NCBI GenBank assembly: GCA_026168455.1
Contig: CM047426.1
Coordinates: forward strand, 84,471,986-84,535,985
Source of the DNA: Theocolax elegans
Lineage: Eukaryota; Arthropoda; Insecta; Hymenoptera; Cerocephalidae
DNA length: 64,000 bases
Direction: 5' to 3'
The notes under the pieces are model-generated. The model was not told the DNA's origin and did no database searches. It was given only the letters and a program-made list of their open reading frames with translations. How positions within the stretch are numbered: position 1 is the first letter of the stretch; each line of letters starts with the position of its first letter. The translations under genes were made by a program, and so were the position numbers. Below, piece by piece: positions 48,204-61,215 of the stretch.

Positions 48204-51200
48204 TGCAAATAAAACAAAATATGTCCGTTAAATGCAATAATGCATCTACCTTACTCAGTCGGTAATAATCCAGTATGGCAACCCCCTTAAGCATTACAAT
48301 GCATTGAAAGAAAAAAGAAACGAAGTTAGCAGATGTGTAAGTTTCATCGAAGAAAAGCCACATTTAAGTGAAACGAAAGTCCAATATCTCATATTGATCA
48401 AAATAATATTTACTAATGGTATGTTATCGGCTTGTACACCGTAGGTAGTTGTATCAAGGTCGACAGCTACATACGAGTATATCGTTTCAACATTGACGCG
48501 CAAAGAAATAAGGCTCATGCGCATTAATTCCGGCACCCTGCGCGGCTAGGCGAACGGAAAAAGCGGGAAACGTAATTGAGATAATGCCATTTTCCAGAAA
48601 GTATAATGATGACAATAAAAGAGAAATTTGAGCTCATTATTGCCGCGCTCTCGTCACGACACAGAAAAACGCCGAGTCACGAACAAAAAGACAGAATGGA
48701 GAGAAGCAAACGAGCTCGAGAGAGAAAGAGAGAGAGAGAGAGAGAATATAAGTCCGACGGACAATGCAAATTACACGTCGCTGATAGCCGCCATTTAAGA
48801 GGGAAGAGGAAAAAAACGAAGAGGCAACTTGCGCACGCGGCTGCCTATTATATAGAGGATCGTAGAAAGAAGGTAGATGTATATATACATATACCTGAGT
48901 TGCTACTATGACATAATTACCAGACGACAATGAGCTTCGAGTCCCACTCTCTTGCATCGGTTTGTCGCGTATCGTACAATCAATTTTTATTTTCTAGACG
49001 TAGTTTTGAATTTTCGAATGCGCGTGTATTTATGGGTATTTAAGCTCACTGAACGGATATTCGTTGTTTTGAAAAATGCGAATAGATTGTTGTTAATGCA
49101 AACAAAGTTATTTATCTGGGATTACATACACAAAAATTGTTATTGTACTGCAATTTGTAGTTACGTGTAATCTGTCGTTTTACTTGCAAATGCGCATGTA
49201 TGGTATAATGTGTACTAATTCAAAAAAAAAGAAAGCTGATAGAAGCTCTAGACTGTATATAACACTTGAACAATTTCCATCCAATCCAATATACTGGATT
49301 AAAAATTCAAATACAAACGAAATTTCGAGAATTTCATTTTCGCGAATCTCCCACAAAAGATTCGGCTCTGTTTCTTCTTCCCTTTCTAGAGTCGCCCCAA
49401 GGCAGAGACAATTCTCGAAACGAAGTCCTCCCGTAGAATCCGTGGAACGCGTTCTCGCGCTCTTCCATATCTATCGAGGATCTCGTACGAGTCCTGGAAT
49501 CGGAAGAGAACCTTTCCCCTACTCTTGCTTTTCTGCATCTCTTTTTTTTCTTTATTCACTCTTCTCTCCGTGTTTGGTATATACATACACCTACCCTTTT
49601 TTCATCTTTGGTGGTTCAGATTCTCATCGTCTCGTGGATGGAAAACTGACACTGAATTGTGATTGAAAAAACAAATTTCATTTCTCTAGTATTTTGTTAA
49701 TAATGAAATGTAAAATGTTATTTTATTACATTCCTCTTTCAAATAATCTATTTTATTACACATAATGGATAGTATTGAACTTTTAAATAAATGTAACTCC
49801 GATATAATCTCTACCTAAATCACCTAATAACCACACAAAATTCATTTTCATTAATAAGTAAATAATTGGAAAAAATGAAGGAAACGTTCTATAACTCGAA
49901 GAGAGTGCGTATTCGCATACTTGAAATATGCGCGCGAAAAGTCAGGGTGAAGACGCAGAATGAGGAGAATTCGAGAAGATGGAGAAAAAGGGGCAGGAAC
50001 GTTCGAGCGCAAGAAGCGAAGAAAAGTATATAGTGAGGGAGACAGAACGTGTAGAAGGGAAACCGCGGAGAAAGAGAGGGAAGTAAAGTTGGGACCACCC
50101 GAGAGAGAGAAAGAGAGAGGAGAACTGCCGGCGCCCAAGGAACCTTTGGGGGGTCCCCTTATCTTCTCTTCGTTCGCGCGCCAGCCAGTCGATCCGGAAC
50201 CAGCCCACGGCTCTTCTCGCTCGTTCTTCTCCCACCGAACCTCCTACTTTACCTTCTTTCCACTCCCATCACCCGCGTCTTTTCACAATTATGCTTTTTT
50301 CGCCAACCGCAGTTTCTTGCTGTTGGCTCGGACTCGCCAACTACACCAATCTTTTTATCCGTTATCAATTGTATCGATGAATGATCCGTTACGCCTAACT
50401 TCAGCCTCTTAATACTGGTGAATTTGTGCTCTACTTCATTCTTTCAACTAATAAAAATGAAAATAAGTTCTAAATTTATACAAAATAAGTAACAATCGAT
50501 TAACTCTTAACGGTTAAGAATAAAACTTTTTTTAAATATCTTGTTTTGCTTATAGCTCGTGATTGTGATTCTCGTCGTAGTAGTTTTCTACCTTTTTTTC
50601 GTAGGGCAGGTCGCGGCACTCTGGCGACTGCATCCCATTATCGATCGATCGATATTCTTGTTCATCTTCGTCGTGTGCGTCTCTACTTACGTAACAACGA
50701 GATCCTCATGGAAATTATTCTCATTCCTCTCGATGAGATGAATGTGAAAATACATGTAGCAAGGCGTTCCGGTCATTCCAAATCTCTGATCACTCGAATT
50801 CTTCCTACTTTTTTGACTTTACGTTGCTCTAATATTTTTAAAATATAATCTCATATTTCGAAGTCACGATAAAAGTATCTCACTGAAGTAAAAGTATTGA
50901 TTGTCCAACTCATTATTTAAATAAAGTGCACAATCACAAATAATACTTCAAATCATGTAGTCCTTATTAATCAATTTTTTTACTCAAGCAATTGTGTAAG
51001 GAATTCATATTGTGTGAGAATTCATCCACTTATCAAAGAGGCGCAATTTTGAACAAACCGTCGATCCTCATGAAAGTATCTTAAACGAAAAACAGAGGCT
51101 CTTGGACAATAACAAGCAGCAAAAACACGAACGACGATAAGATGGAAACGAAATACTCACCAGACTCGCATGTATATGAGCAAACGCCTAACAAGAAACC

Positions 51201-54200
51201 GAAAGAAGAGTAAAGAAGAGAGAGAGAGAGAGTGCTGTGTGTGTGTCGGCGTGAGTATAAGGCCAGTTTGCGAATCTCCCGTTCGTCCTTAGCTAAGTGC
51301 AGAGAGACGACGACGAGGACGACGACGAAGACGACGTGAGATCCGTTGGACCCGCATGCAAACCGTATTGTCCCGAGCTCCGTAACTGTGTGCAACTGTA
51401 CGCGGCAGCGTGGCCTTAATGTCGGCGAGGATGAAAGCAAACCAGGGCCTTTGTCTTTCTCTCTTCCTACGAAGAAAGAGGAAGAAAGAGAGAAGCGACG
51501 CGACTCTCTGCGGGTATCCTAGATGTATGTATGTACATATACATACATACTGTTTTCCCTCTCTTTCGTCTGTATTCGCGTGGCTACTTCTATATGTTTC
51601 CCTCTCTCTGTCAACCCTTTACCGTCTCTCTTTCGGTCGCTCTTATGCCAACACTACTTCTCGTCTTCCAAGGAGTTTTGCTCTTTCTCTTTCTTCAACT
51701 TCGTCCTTCATTCGGCACACAAGATCCTGCACACGCGTTTTGAGATTTATGAAAAAGAAAAAAAAAACATTACTCTGACAGTGACCCGCTGTCGCGACTG
51801 TCAAATTGCGACTAAAAAAGAAATATAGAACACGGTAAAAATTAGTGAATTCATAAATATATTGACTAGCAACAATTCGTTCGATTACTTGACTATAAAA
51901 TGGACATTAATAGAAAAGGGTAGAATGTTTCCAGTTTTTTTCTTGTTATGAAACACTTGTTTACTGTGCTCGAACATTTATTGGAATGAAAACAGTTTTT
52001 ACATCTTAGTTGACAATTGACAAGATAGTTTTAACATGACAAAACTGGTTCTTATTATGCAAAAAAAATGATTTTGATAAATTTGCTTCCAATAATAGGA
52101 AATCTCATATCTTTAGAAAGAATGTTCCAAATGCGAAAACAATAAGAAATTTACGTTAATATTTATGTGTTATAGATGTAGTAATTTATAATAAAACATT
52201 TTTCTCGCTGCATTTTTAAAAAAGTGGCTAGTTTTTATATATGTCCATTTTAAACAATTAATTTCTGTTAGGGCATATATTCTCTACGAGTCTTTATTTG
52301 AATAAGACGAGATTTTACAAGCAGTTATGTCAATTGCTATTCGATGGATCATTATATTTAAAACGATAATAATTAAATGGTAAAAAGGAAACACCGGTAA
52401 AAGAATGTTACTAGAAAGTTATTATAATTAAGTTATTGAATGCAGCTCCTGATAGCACAATATTTAGTAATTTATTACTATTTCAATGTAAAGTATATAA
52501 TTAACAAGAACTGGAGAACTGGTTATAAAATCTTAGTTATGTCGTATAAGAAAATGATTTAAAATTATAAAGAATACTGAGGTACGTGAAAAATATTCTT
52601 GTTAATATAAACTGGTTTCACTGCTGCGCTCGTAAGAAACGTTCAAACTTTCATACACATGATATAGAGAACTTTAAGATGATACAATTGCTAATATCCC
52701 CATCTGCAGAAACAATATATAGCACATTGATCAAACAATGGAAAACGTAATAAATTAAATTATACGTGCGTACGAGAGTTAAGACTAGAAATGCAAGTTG
52801 AACAAATTGCGGTTTAATTTGACCGAGTCGTCAACGTCTTCTAAGAACATCAAAGATATTGCGACATGGCACGAGTGGCGCGAAACTATGTTCCTTTGAA
52901 ACTGTGCGAGTGCACAGGAAAAGGACGATTAATATAATTGCATCGGTTACCGGTAGTACAAAATCGAAGAATGTATAATACTTGATTCGAATCGAATTAA
53001 AGTAACACATACCCGCAGTTGACAAGTAAATCCACTTTTTGTAAACACTAATGTTTATTTTTATACATTCGTTGAAATTGACATGAAAATCTAAAATATC
53101 GAAAGATAAAAAATAGTAGCTCGTCGCTCGATGTAAGAAAAGGGGGAACAAAGGAAGAGTATATAAAAGCTTCCCTTGGCGTCGCATGCAGCTACGTTGA
53201 CGGCGACGGCGACGACGACAGCGGCGACAGCAGTGCAATATATAATTCCACGCTCTCCTCGCCGATAATTATTATGGGCTTCGAACTCGCAGAGCTATCC
53301 GCGATGTCGACCTTACCCTCAGCCTTCTTTTGTCCCCCGGCCACGCGATTCCGCGATAAACTACTTGCCGAATTTAGATTCGTGCTCGACGGGCAAACCG
53401 AATTCTCCGTGCCGTTGTCAAAGACTCTATCGTTATTCTTACTTTTTTTTCTTTTTAATACTTATTAATTTACGGATAGGACCTTTTTTTAAAACTAGTG
53501 TTGCCCTAATAAGTAATAGACAGGACTCATTCGAAATAAGTAATGGAACTCGTGCATCATCGATCGTAATGAGAACAATATATACTAAAGCCGTAATCAC
53601 TTTTTTCTTTTTGTATCACGAATATTTTTTTTAAATCTGATTACTGAACATTTTTTATTAAGCTTCTTCGTTTCATCGTTCGAATTCATCGTTTATATGG
53701 GTACCTGCTAGTAATTACAAACATGACATTTCTTAAATAAGTATTGGTTCTTATTTGGTTCATTTTTTTCTTATACTAAACCTAATAATTGTAAAACACA
53801 AAAACATCTGTATACCTGATTATCAATCGACTACAGTTTTATCCGTAATATATTTGAATATAGAGAATTTATTTAGAAACCATAAGTTTAAAAACCACAG
53901 TAGAATTATTATCTACCGATATAAAAATACGCTATATGTAGTTTTCGAAAAATAGGTCACGCATACAAATCAATCTGTTTATATTTAAAAACAAACAAAA
54001 AACGCGCAAACGTGCACATTTTAAGATACAAACTCGTCCCTTATCGTTCATTATTAGAGTAACAAGAAGCACAAAGATTCGGATAAAAAGCTGTAACGAT
54101 TGATAGCAATCGGTTTGAAAGGCAATATTACCGCATTATTTTCGTGAAAACATCGGAAGTCATAAGTACGACAAATTTACGTTCGCGCGCAAGCATCGAG

Positions 54201-57200
54201 TTATAAATCCCAGCAAAGTGAAAAACGGCTTTATCGATTAAACGCGAGTGTATAAGCCGGCAATTTTCTCTTCCTCCTCGTGCCCGGGGACACTAATTTA
54301 TCCTCCCCCTCCTACCCCTCCTCCCCCCCGTAGGTTCGTTTCTCGAACTTGTAAAATTAAAAGGACGTCGGAGATATAGGGGAGTGCGGGGGGTTGAGGG
54401 TAGCGGGTGAGGAGGCGGGGGAGGGGGGGGGGAGGAGGAAGCGCGTGACGGGTACTTTAAAGTATAAATTATACTCGCACGGTAAGAGAGATGGAGTATG
54501 CCGTGCGCACCGATGACAAGCTCCGATACTTTGCTCGAGTGGCTTCTCCTCCCGATTTTCCGTCGCATAATTATATCTAGTCGGTGGGAGAGATGGGGAG
54601 GAAGGAGGGTGGGAGGGGGAGGGGAGGGGAGGGGGAATCGCGTGCATAACCCGTTTGAAATATACGGCCGGAGGGAACCGAGAAAGCGCGCGTGCGAGAC
54701 GATTCTATAATGCGGGATATTACCACGATAAGATCTTTTTCGGGATTTTTCAATCGTTTATTTATTTTCCTTCGTTTTTTCGATTAAACCAATGGAAATA
54801 ACTTTTACAACTCGCGCGTATTGTCGACCTGGTTTTTGATTCATAATATATGTTTTTTTAAATCGAGGTGACTCCACGGTATATCGTATACGTGTATGCT
54901 TACATTCGTAAGGTGGAATTTTTCTCGCTTTAGGGTGCCGTTTTTTCGAGAGGTAGTTGCCTGCCCGTATTATAACTTATAGTTATTCATGAAAAATTAA
55001 TGGGCTTGTTTTAATGTAAAGATTTTATATTTACGATCGCTATATATACATATATTTGAAGAATTATTGATTCAAGTTTAGGATTGCCTGTTACTTTAAT
55101 TAAATATGAATTCGTAAATCACGCGTTAGATAAACTGTACTATTAGTATTTCCAAAGTTAATAATTTGTAAGTAATAGAAAGAATGTTAATTTAAATTGA
55201 ATTTAATTAAATCAAGTGTCGCGAAAGTTCTACGTGGATAAGTGAGCTATAAATATTTTAATGTACTCTCCGTGTATGATATGTACTGCAATCCACATTT
55301 ATTATACGAATACATGATCTAAAACTTCTAAAAGAACGTAATCATAATGTGACATAAAATCTTATAAAAAATAAAAATAAAAAAATTATAATACTTAAGG
55401 ATGAGACAAGATATTTTTTCACCATTAAAAAATTAGTTTTATAATTTTAAAACGAATATTTGATAAATTAATTTATACTTTTTATGTACAAGCTGTACAT
55501 TTCGAGCTATATACTGTTTATTTAAAAAATATCCTAATCATTAATTGCTCAGTAAGATACTTTTAGTAATTTTGAGATGAATATTTCGACCATATAAAGT
55601 TTTTACATACTAATGATATATTTCGAAATAATCTACAAAATACAATTAAACGTCATTTTAAAAAGTCAAATAATTTGAATAGAATTTGACGATATAGCTA
55701 GAAATATGACATACTTTTTATTTTATATGAGCCTGCAACATTCAGTATTATCGATACAAAATTAGTCGAGTTATTGTACTAACACTTTAACATATTGCAT
55801 TACATATTGCACATACGGATCGATGTATATATATATGCTTTAGGTAGTGTCTTAAGCGACTTTTGATGGGACAGATAATTTTTATTCGTACGTTGATATA
55901 TATCGATTTTTAAGGGATCACATATTTTGCGATGTTGAAAATATAAGGTACTTCCAAATAAATTTCATAATTTCTCGACTTAGCGAATAAGCTCGTCAGA
56001 GTCAGACGTATAGATTCGTTTAAAACACTAGGACAGCTCTAACCGCTCTGTGCGTGCATTTTTATTTATTGTTTTTCATAAACATTTAAATTTTCGTGAT
56101 TTAACCTTCTAAATATTAGATGATCACATAATAACGGTGCACACAATGAAATCAATCTTATTTTAGCTTCACTTTTAGGCCCATCTCTTGTTTATAAGAG
56201 GATTACTTTTAATAATAATAAACAAAATTTCATGGGTAACAAAAAAATTGTATTAACTTGAAATTCTGTCTAACGAAAGAAGAAATAGATGGTTACAATA
56301 TTTTGTTATTGTTTATTACATCTTAAAATTTCTCCGTTTACGATAGAGTAAACTATCCTACAAAAAGACGTAATTCCGAACTTCGAATATAGTAACTAAA
56401 AATTGTGGAATTTCATATTTACCGACACGAAGTGATCAACGATTGGATGAATCTATAATCAATGGAATTATATTGTCCACGCAGTTTGACATAAAAATAT
56501 AAATAAATACTCTGATTATTTAGCGACGGGAGATTATACAGTCGCGTGCCCGTCAAGAGACGCTCGTCGCAGTTTATAAATTACAGCATGACAGTACCGA
56601 GGGAAGAAAAAAAAAAGAGAAAAATGATATGAAACGAAAGAAGAGGAAAAGTCGTGGGTGCATTGCGCGGTTGTTAGCGCCGGGGTGTCCCAGTCCATCC
56701 CCGGAACCGGATCGCGTCTCCTTTTACCTTGAAGCTTCTGTCGCGGACGTGGTGCACGCAAATTCGACGTTAACGTTGGCCCGAACGTTTAATTTGCCGA
56801 AGGAGAACAAGTGGCACGCGATCCGCTTCCTTCTTTATAGCTCCCGCTCGTCTTGGTATTCATCCATACATATGTCCAGATATACGTATGTATACACATC
56901 TATACATATTGCAAAAATGTTGCGCCTTGTTAAATATTTGCACGAAAAGAGAAAATCATCAATGACATTGATGTTTAGCCTAGTACGTTTAATTTTTATA
57001 CTTAAAATACCGAAATATTAGTCCAGAGTTCTTAATTTTAGATATTACCAACGATGTCAATTTTTTCGTACTAGATATTAAACCATATAATAATTACAAT
57101 GTATTTTTTTAATATTAATACAGTTTTTTTTAATATTAATATTAATACAGTAAATATACTGATACTAGATGTATCTCTATAGAATGTATGTTATGTCGGA

Positions 57201-58700
57201 TATATTATTTAAATATTTAAATTTGAACTATATATTGTATTCTAGTAAATAAATAAATGAACAAAAAGCTTCTCTACTACGAATTTCTCTGCACCGTACA
57301 AAAAACATAAACAATAAGTAACAACAAATAAGTGCAGCAGTATACCTATAATATATTTTAAAATAAATGTTATAAATATTAACTTTATTTTTTACGCAAA
57401 TAATTTTGATTCTAACAGACCAAGTAACATTTCTCTTAAAATGTCATATAAGGAGAAATTTTATCCCCCCCCCCCCCATAGCTCGATCACAACAAGGGAA
57501 TAAAGCATCGTCGATGAATCATCAAAAAGAAAATATATATCTGTATACGTAACGAAGAGTCGCCTTATCCCGTGACGCGCGATTAACGTCTGCACTACGG
57601 CTCGTTTACCCGATTAGTGTCTCGGATAAGAAGGCGGTAGATATCTTATGTACGGCACTTTGGGGTTTCAAACACAAAGCGACTCTTATTTTCTTTTGGT
57701 CCAACCAACCACAATATGTATATACATGTATACTTACGTACTTTAATTAAACTGTAGACTGTTCTAAAAAATATTTACGGCAAATTAATTATGGCGTTGC
57801 AAAACATATTACGTTTAGAAAATATTGAGTTTTTTTCTTTATTCTATATAAGAGAAGAAAGCGTAGATAAAGCAAACAGATTGGTTAGGGACTTAAGTTT
57901 TTTTAGTATTTATAAAAATGTATGGTCATTTCTATATTAGTAATGAAAAATGTACGAGTTCAATTACGAAACTTATTATTGATTTTATAAAAGTGCTTTT
58001 CTTATAAATAATCATATTAATGTAATAATGACAATAAAAGTATTTGAACTCGGGGAGATGAATTTTTTGGAATCGTATAACTTAATATGATTTTCTTAAT
58101 ATGAAAATTTACCCATGTCTCGAGTGTCTTGAGTCTTTGTCTAGAGCAGTTTATGGAGACACGTAAAGACTAGTTTTTCGAAAACTCAGACGATAAAGAA
58201 CTTTATACCAAATTATGTGTAAATCTCAATTGTTGTTCAAAAACCAGAACAAAACTAAAAACTAAAAACTAAAAGTTAAGAGACTCAATTTTAAATGCTT
58301 TAATATATACGAATATATTAATTGGTTGAAAAGTTACATTTTATTAAAAATTATTAAATAAAGTACGACATTTACATTAATATTTGGCGGATTACTACTA
58401 TTGATTTTTTAATTTATGTACTTATTAGGGCATTTTAAATTAAACATAAGTTTGGAATGGAACTTTTTTCAAGGGAAATAGTTTAAATCAAGAGTTGTAA
58501 TTTGAAATATGGGTTGCTTAAATAGTTTTAACGATTATTTTTTAATATCACGTTTCAATTTATTTATTGATCCTATTTTTTGATATTTTTTCAATCAACC
58601 ACAACTGAATTTTTTATACCTTTTTTATTATATTTTTGGCGCAAAATCCCTTTCAAAAATCTAATGTGAAGGGATATATATATATATATATATATATGTT
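48204..58700. other. Intergenic: CpG-containing islands with GA tracts, AT-rich gaps
   Basis: Islands at 48520-48960, 49330-49640, 49900-50400, 50540-50850, 51060-51800, 52790-53420, 54170-54920 and 56530-56860 alternate with AT-rich DNA. Poly-C (14 C) lies at about 57465-57478 and (TA)n at 58675-58697. Frames up to 160 codons are low-complexity or unsupported. I looked here for further BRIP1 exons on the minus strand (DEAH box, GTRTHKQ region) and found none. Confidence 0.4.
54301..54640. other. G-quadruplex-forming cluster on both strands
   Basis: Positions 54301-54329 are C-rich (G runs on the minus strand). 54379-54438 carries G runs of 3-10, and 54606-54636 reads as six runs of 3-5 G separated by single T or A bases. 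One-base loops give the most stable class of G-quadruplex. It could also be a simple purine tract without a role. Confidence 0.6.
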
Positions 58701-58978
58701 TGCTCATAGGGACAATTGGACAGAATTCTGAAACACGGGTTGTGTTCAGAGAATTACATTCCATGACTTCAAGTACTATCCTTGTAAATATGAAAGATCA
58801 ATTTATTTGTAGAATAAGTAACAACTATGCTACTGCATACCATATTAAAAAAAGTGCATCACTTCGCATGATTAATTTAAAAATACGAGCTAATGCAAAG
58901 TCAGAGTTTAGCTTGGGTGGCTTTTTAAATTTGGCAGTTCGCGGAGATACACGATGGAAAAGAGAGAATCCATAGTGA
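58701..58978 (+). CDS. Unrecognised open segment, possible exon or gene relic
   Basis: An open plus-strand frame of about 90 codons ending at a TAG near 58977, just downstream of a (TA)n tract, with an acceptor-like TTTGCTCATAG at its left edge and no upstream ATG. Its composition is protein-like (ETRVVFRELHSM near the start, LGGFLNLAVRGDTRWKREN near the end) and less biased than the simple-repeat frames elsewhere. It lies antisense in the presumed next intron of the BRIP1-like gene. I do not recognise a family. It could be a single exon, a retrotransposed fragment or chance. Confidence 0.25.
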
Positions 58979-59509
58979 AAAGAGCAGCTGGCGCGATGAA
59001 AGTCAATGCTAACGGCCACTCGTCACGAAACAATCGTGCAAATACGAAAGACACGTCGAATTTCGATTCGCTTTATAAGACATTAAGTATAAATGAGCTT
59101 GCGATGCGTTTATTTTCATAGTCATAATATACGTTTGAAACACGCAAATTAAAGGCAAATTTTTAGTTTATATTAATTGATCTTTTTTGTTCAATAAATT
59201 CATATAGTTTGTACAAAAACAGTGGTATTTATTTTTCCTTTATACTAATTGGAGTATATAATATATTAGTAATAATGAAAATTATACATACTACAAAATA
59301 GTTTATACTTTAATATTTTAAATAATCAAATAGTCTGCAAACTGGTATCAAAGATGTAAAAAAAAAGTCTATTTGAATCCATAAATATCAAAAATAATCC
59401 AATATTTAAAAAGCAATATATCAAATTATAACATAATAATATTTATAAGAAAATGGAATTATTTAATAATTAAAGTAGTTTACATTCAAAATTAATAGAT
59501 AATACATAC

Positions 59510-60592
59510 CTTCAAACTGCGATTGCCAAGCCAAGGCTGCGCATAGCAAAGCTAATGTTTTACCGCTGCCAGTTGGACTTTCCAATAAACAATGTTCACT
59601 ATTTTTACACCCCTTAATGACCTAAAAATAATGATTAATCAATTTTCTTATTATTTATCTTTCAACACGAGCAGAAAGCTCATATAATGCATAATTATAG
59701 TTTCTTCTACTTTCTCTGTTTAAGTGAGAAATACCAAATTACATTTACGTCATTTGAAATTACAATGTGTTGAATAAAGTTAACAATATCAGATAAGGAA
59801 TATTCCAGTAAGTATGAGATTAAAATCAAATAATCTAAATATTAATTAACTCTTTAATTAATATAAATAAAATTTTTGTGGAAATAAAAAATTACTTTAT
59901 ATACATTCAAATGAAATTTATTTTAAAATGACTTCAAACTGTTATTAATAATTATCATAGAATATATATATTTTATCAAAAACATTACTTACTGCATTCA
60001 TAACAGATATTTGACTTTTATAAGGAGTGACAGGAAATTTTACTGGAACTCCGGCGATCATTGGCGGCATACCTGGTGGTAATGGAACATTTTCATATTT
60101 TGATTTAATTGGGATGAAATTCAGAGGTATCAAATTTTTTTTTGATAATTCTTCATCCTCTGAGATATTAGTATGTAATTTAGAAATATCTTTATTTGAT
60201 GTATCTGCAGAACCTGACATTTCCAGTGAATCCTTATCATAAACTTTTATATCTGAACATAATGATTCTTCAGAGCTCGTTAAATCAATAGTTGTATTTG
60301 TAAGAGTAGTTTTTAAAGGTGTTGATTGATTAAACTTATTAACATTAATATTGCTTTCAGATTCATCTTCCGTTAACTCGATTAGATCAACTGCAGAACT
60401 ATCTTTCTGTTTTTGATTGATATGTATTTTTTGGCGCTTCTCATTTTCATTTGCAACTTTTGTTGGTGAAACAGTAGAACGTCTTTTCCATCGAAATATA
60501 CTACTGCTTCCTGGATTTGATACTTTATTAGCATCTACTATTTTCCATCGATCATTTGCTTTCCAAGGCTCGCTAAATTCATCATCGCTCAT
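59510..60592 (-). CDS. BRIP1: FANCJ/BRIP1-type DNA helicase, N-terminal part (two exons, partial)
   Basis: Minus-strand gene fragment for an XPD-family iron-sulfur DNA helicase that acts in interstrand-crosslink repair and G-quadruplex unwinding in the nucleus. Exon A (60592-59993, 200 codons from MSDDEF) ends at a GCA|GTAAGT donor. Exon B (59621-59510, 112 nt) starts after TTTTTAG, continues in frame and ends at GAAG|GTATGT, phase 1. Residues about 182-194 ([13 protein letters not shown]) match the Q motif region. Residues 211-228 read [18 protein letters not shown], with Walker A lysine 221. The following ALAWQ and the preceding EH agree with human BRIP1 ([12 protein letters not shown]) better than with RTEL1 (NGILESPTGTGK). 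Residues 1-170 form a polar, acidic, probably disordered extension with basic patches (RWKRR at 34, KRQK at 52) and two SUMO-interaction-like motifs (VDLIEL at 68, TIDLT at 101). The first in-frame ATG after the 5' splice acceptor was taken as the start. The iron-sulfur, DEAH and C-terminal helicase exons were not found at lower coordinates, so the gene is partial, has a very long intron or is truncated. Confidence 0.86.
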
Positions 60593-60790
60593 TGTAGATT
60601 TGCTATTTAATTTTTTACTTTGTAATGCATGTAACTTTCCACACCTATTTCTAGAAAAAAAATGTATTGATACAAAATATTGATACAAAATAAATCTCTA
60701 TTTATTGGTAATTTTTATAAATATTAGTGTTATAAAATTTAAATAAAACTTATTGCTTGTTTTTCCAAATGAAAAATGACTTAACTTACC
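60593..60790 (-). other. 5' untranslated region of the BRIP1-like gene with a 139-bp intron
   Basis: On the minus strand a T-rich tract ending in CTAG gives a splice acceptor, so the exon starts at 60650 and runs into the ATG at 60592. Upstream, AATG|GTAAGT gives a strong donor with the exon end at 60790, leaving a 139-bp intron (60789-60651). Joining the two does not extend the reading frame, because ATG then AAA TAG stops at once. The upstream exon is therefore read as untranslated. A second acceptor-like TTTCTTATAG lies only 13 nt before the donor, so the upstream exon may be very short or may begin nearer 61.1 kb. Confidence 0.5.
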
Positions 60791-60989
60791 ATTAATTAAA
60801 AACTATAAGAAACACAGAACACAATACTAGTTTATAATGATCCCATTATCATTTTTAATATATATATGCAGGAATTTTAATTTTTGAGTGACATTGAATC
60901 ATATATATATATACATCATACATACAATTCAAGTTTAAACATGCAGAGAATTAGTTAACCTTAAAAAATAAAGGATAAACAACTTATTC

Positions 60990-61073
60990 TTACTTATTCC
61001 TTCTTCGCTTTAGATATTTGTAGGCATAAAATGTTGACGTAAAAATTGCAATTAAACAAAAGACAAAGAGCAT
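60990..61073 (-). CDS. Possible 27-codon membrane micro-ORF upstream of the BRIP1-like gene
   Basis: A 27-codon frame (starts MLFVFCLIAIF, ends YKYLKRRRNK) lies between the putative promoter at 61.15 kb and the BRIP1-like 5' UTR. It has the layout of a single-pass membrane peptide: about 15 hydrophobic residues followed by a basic tail (KRRRNK). A splice-donor-like GTAAGA overlaps its last sense codon and stop, so it may instead be part of a 5' untranslated exon, where it would act as an upstream ORF. I recognise no homologue. It could be chance. Confidence 0.2.
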   Translation of the reverse strand: MLFVFCLIAIFTSTFYAYKYLKRRRNK

Positions 61074-61139
61074 CACAAATGTAAAAGCTCTTCATAACAA
61101 TGTAATAAATACTAACGAAAAACAAAATAATAAACAGGT

Positions 61140-61215
61140 ATCCCGAGCGCGCGTTTTGATGACGCATGCGCGTTTGCCAGTTGTTTCGGTGAAGGTATTA
61201 GGTGAATGTCATATA
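61140..61215 (-). promoter_or_regulatory. Probable CpG-rich promoter of the BRIP1-like gene, NRF1-like site
   Basis: A short GC-rich, CpG-rich block in AT-rich surroundings, 350-400 bp upstream of the 5' UTR exon. Positions 61160-61173 read TGACGCATGCGCGT, one base from the palindromic NRF1/ewg-type core GCGCATGCGC that is common in housekeeping and DNA-repair promoters. No TATA box is evident. The transcription start is inferred, not seen. Confidence 0.4.

Noticed and set aside
48770..48805. ATGGCGGC start on the minus strand near 48.8 kb
   Set aside because: The context resembles the small gene's start, but the frame stops after seven codons and no donor lies before the stop.
49184..50412. 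150-160 codon frames near 49.2 and 50.0 kb
   Set aside because: Low-complexity Ser/Arg/Glu/Phe composition, overlapping opposite-strand frames of similar length, and no domain.
50546..50848. 100-codon plus-strand frame
   Set aside because: An overlapping frame in another phase is equally open and there is no recognisable family.
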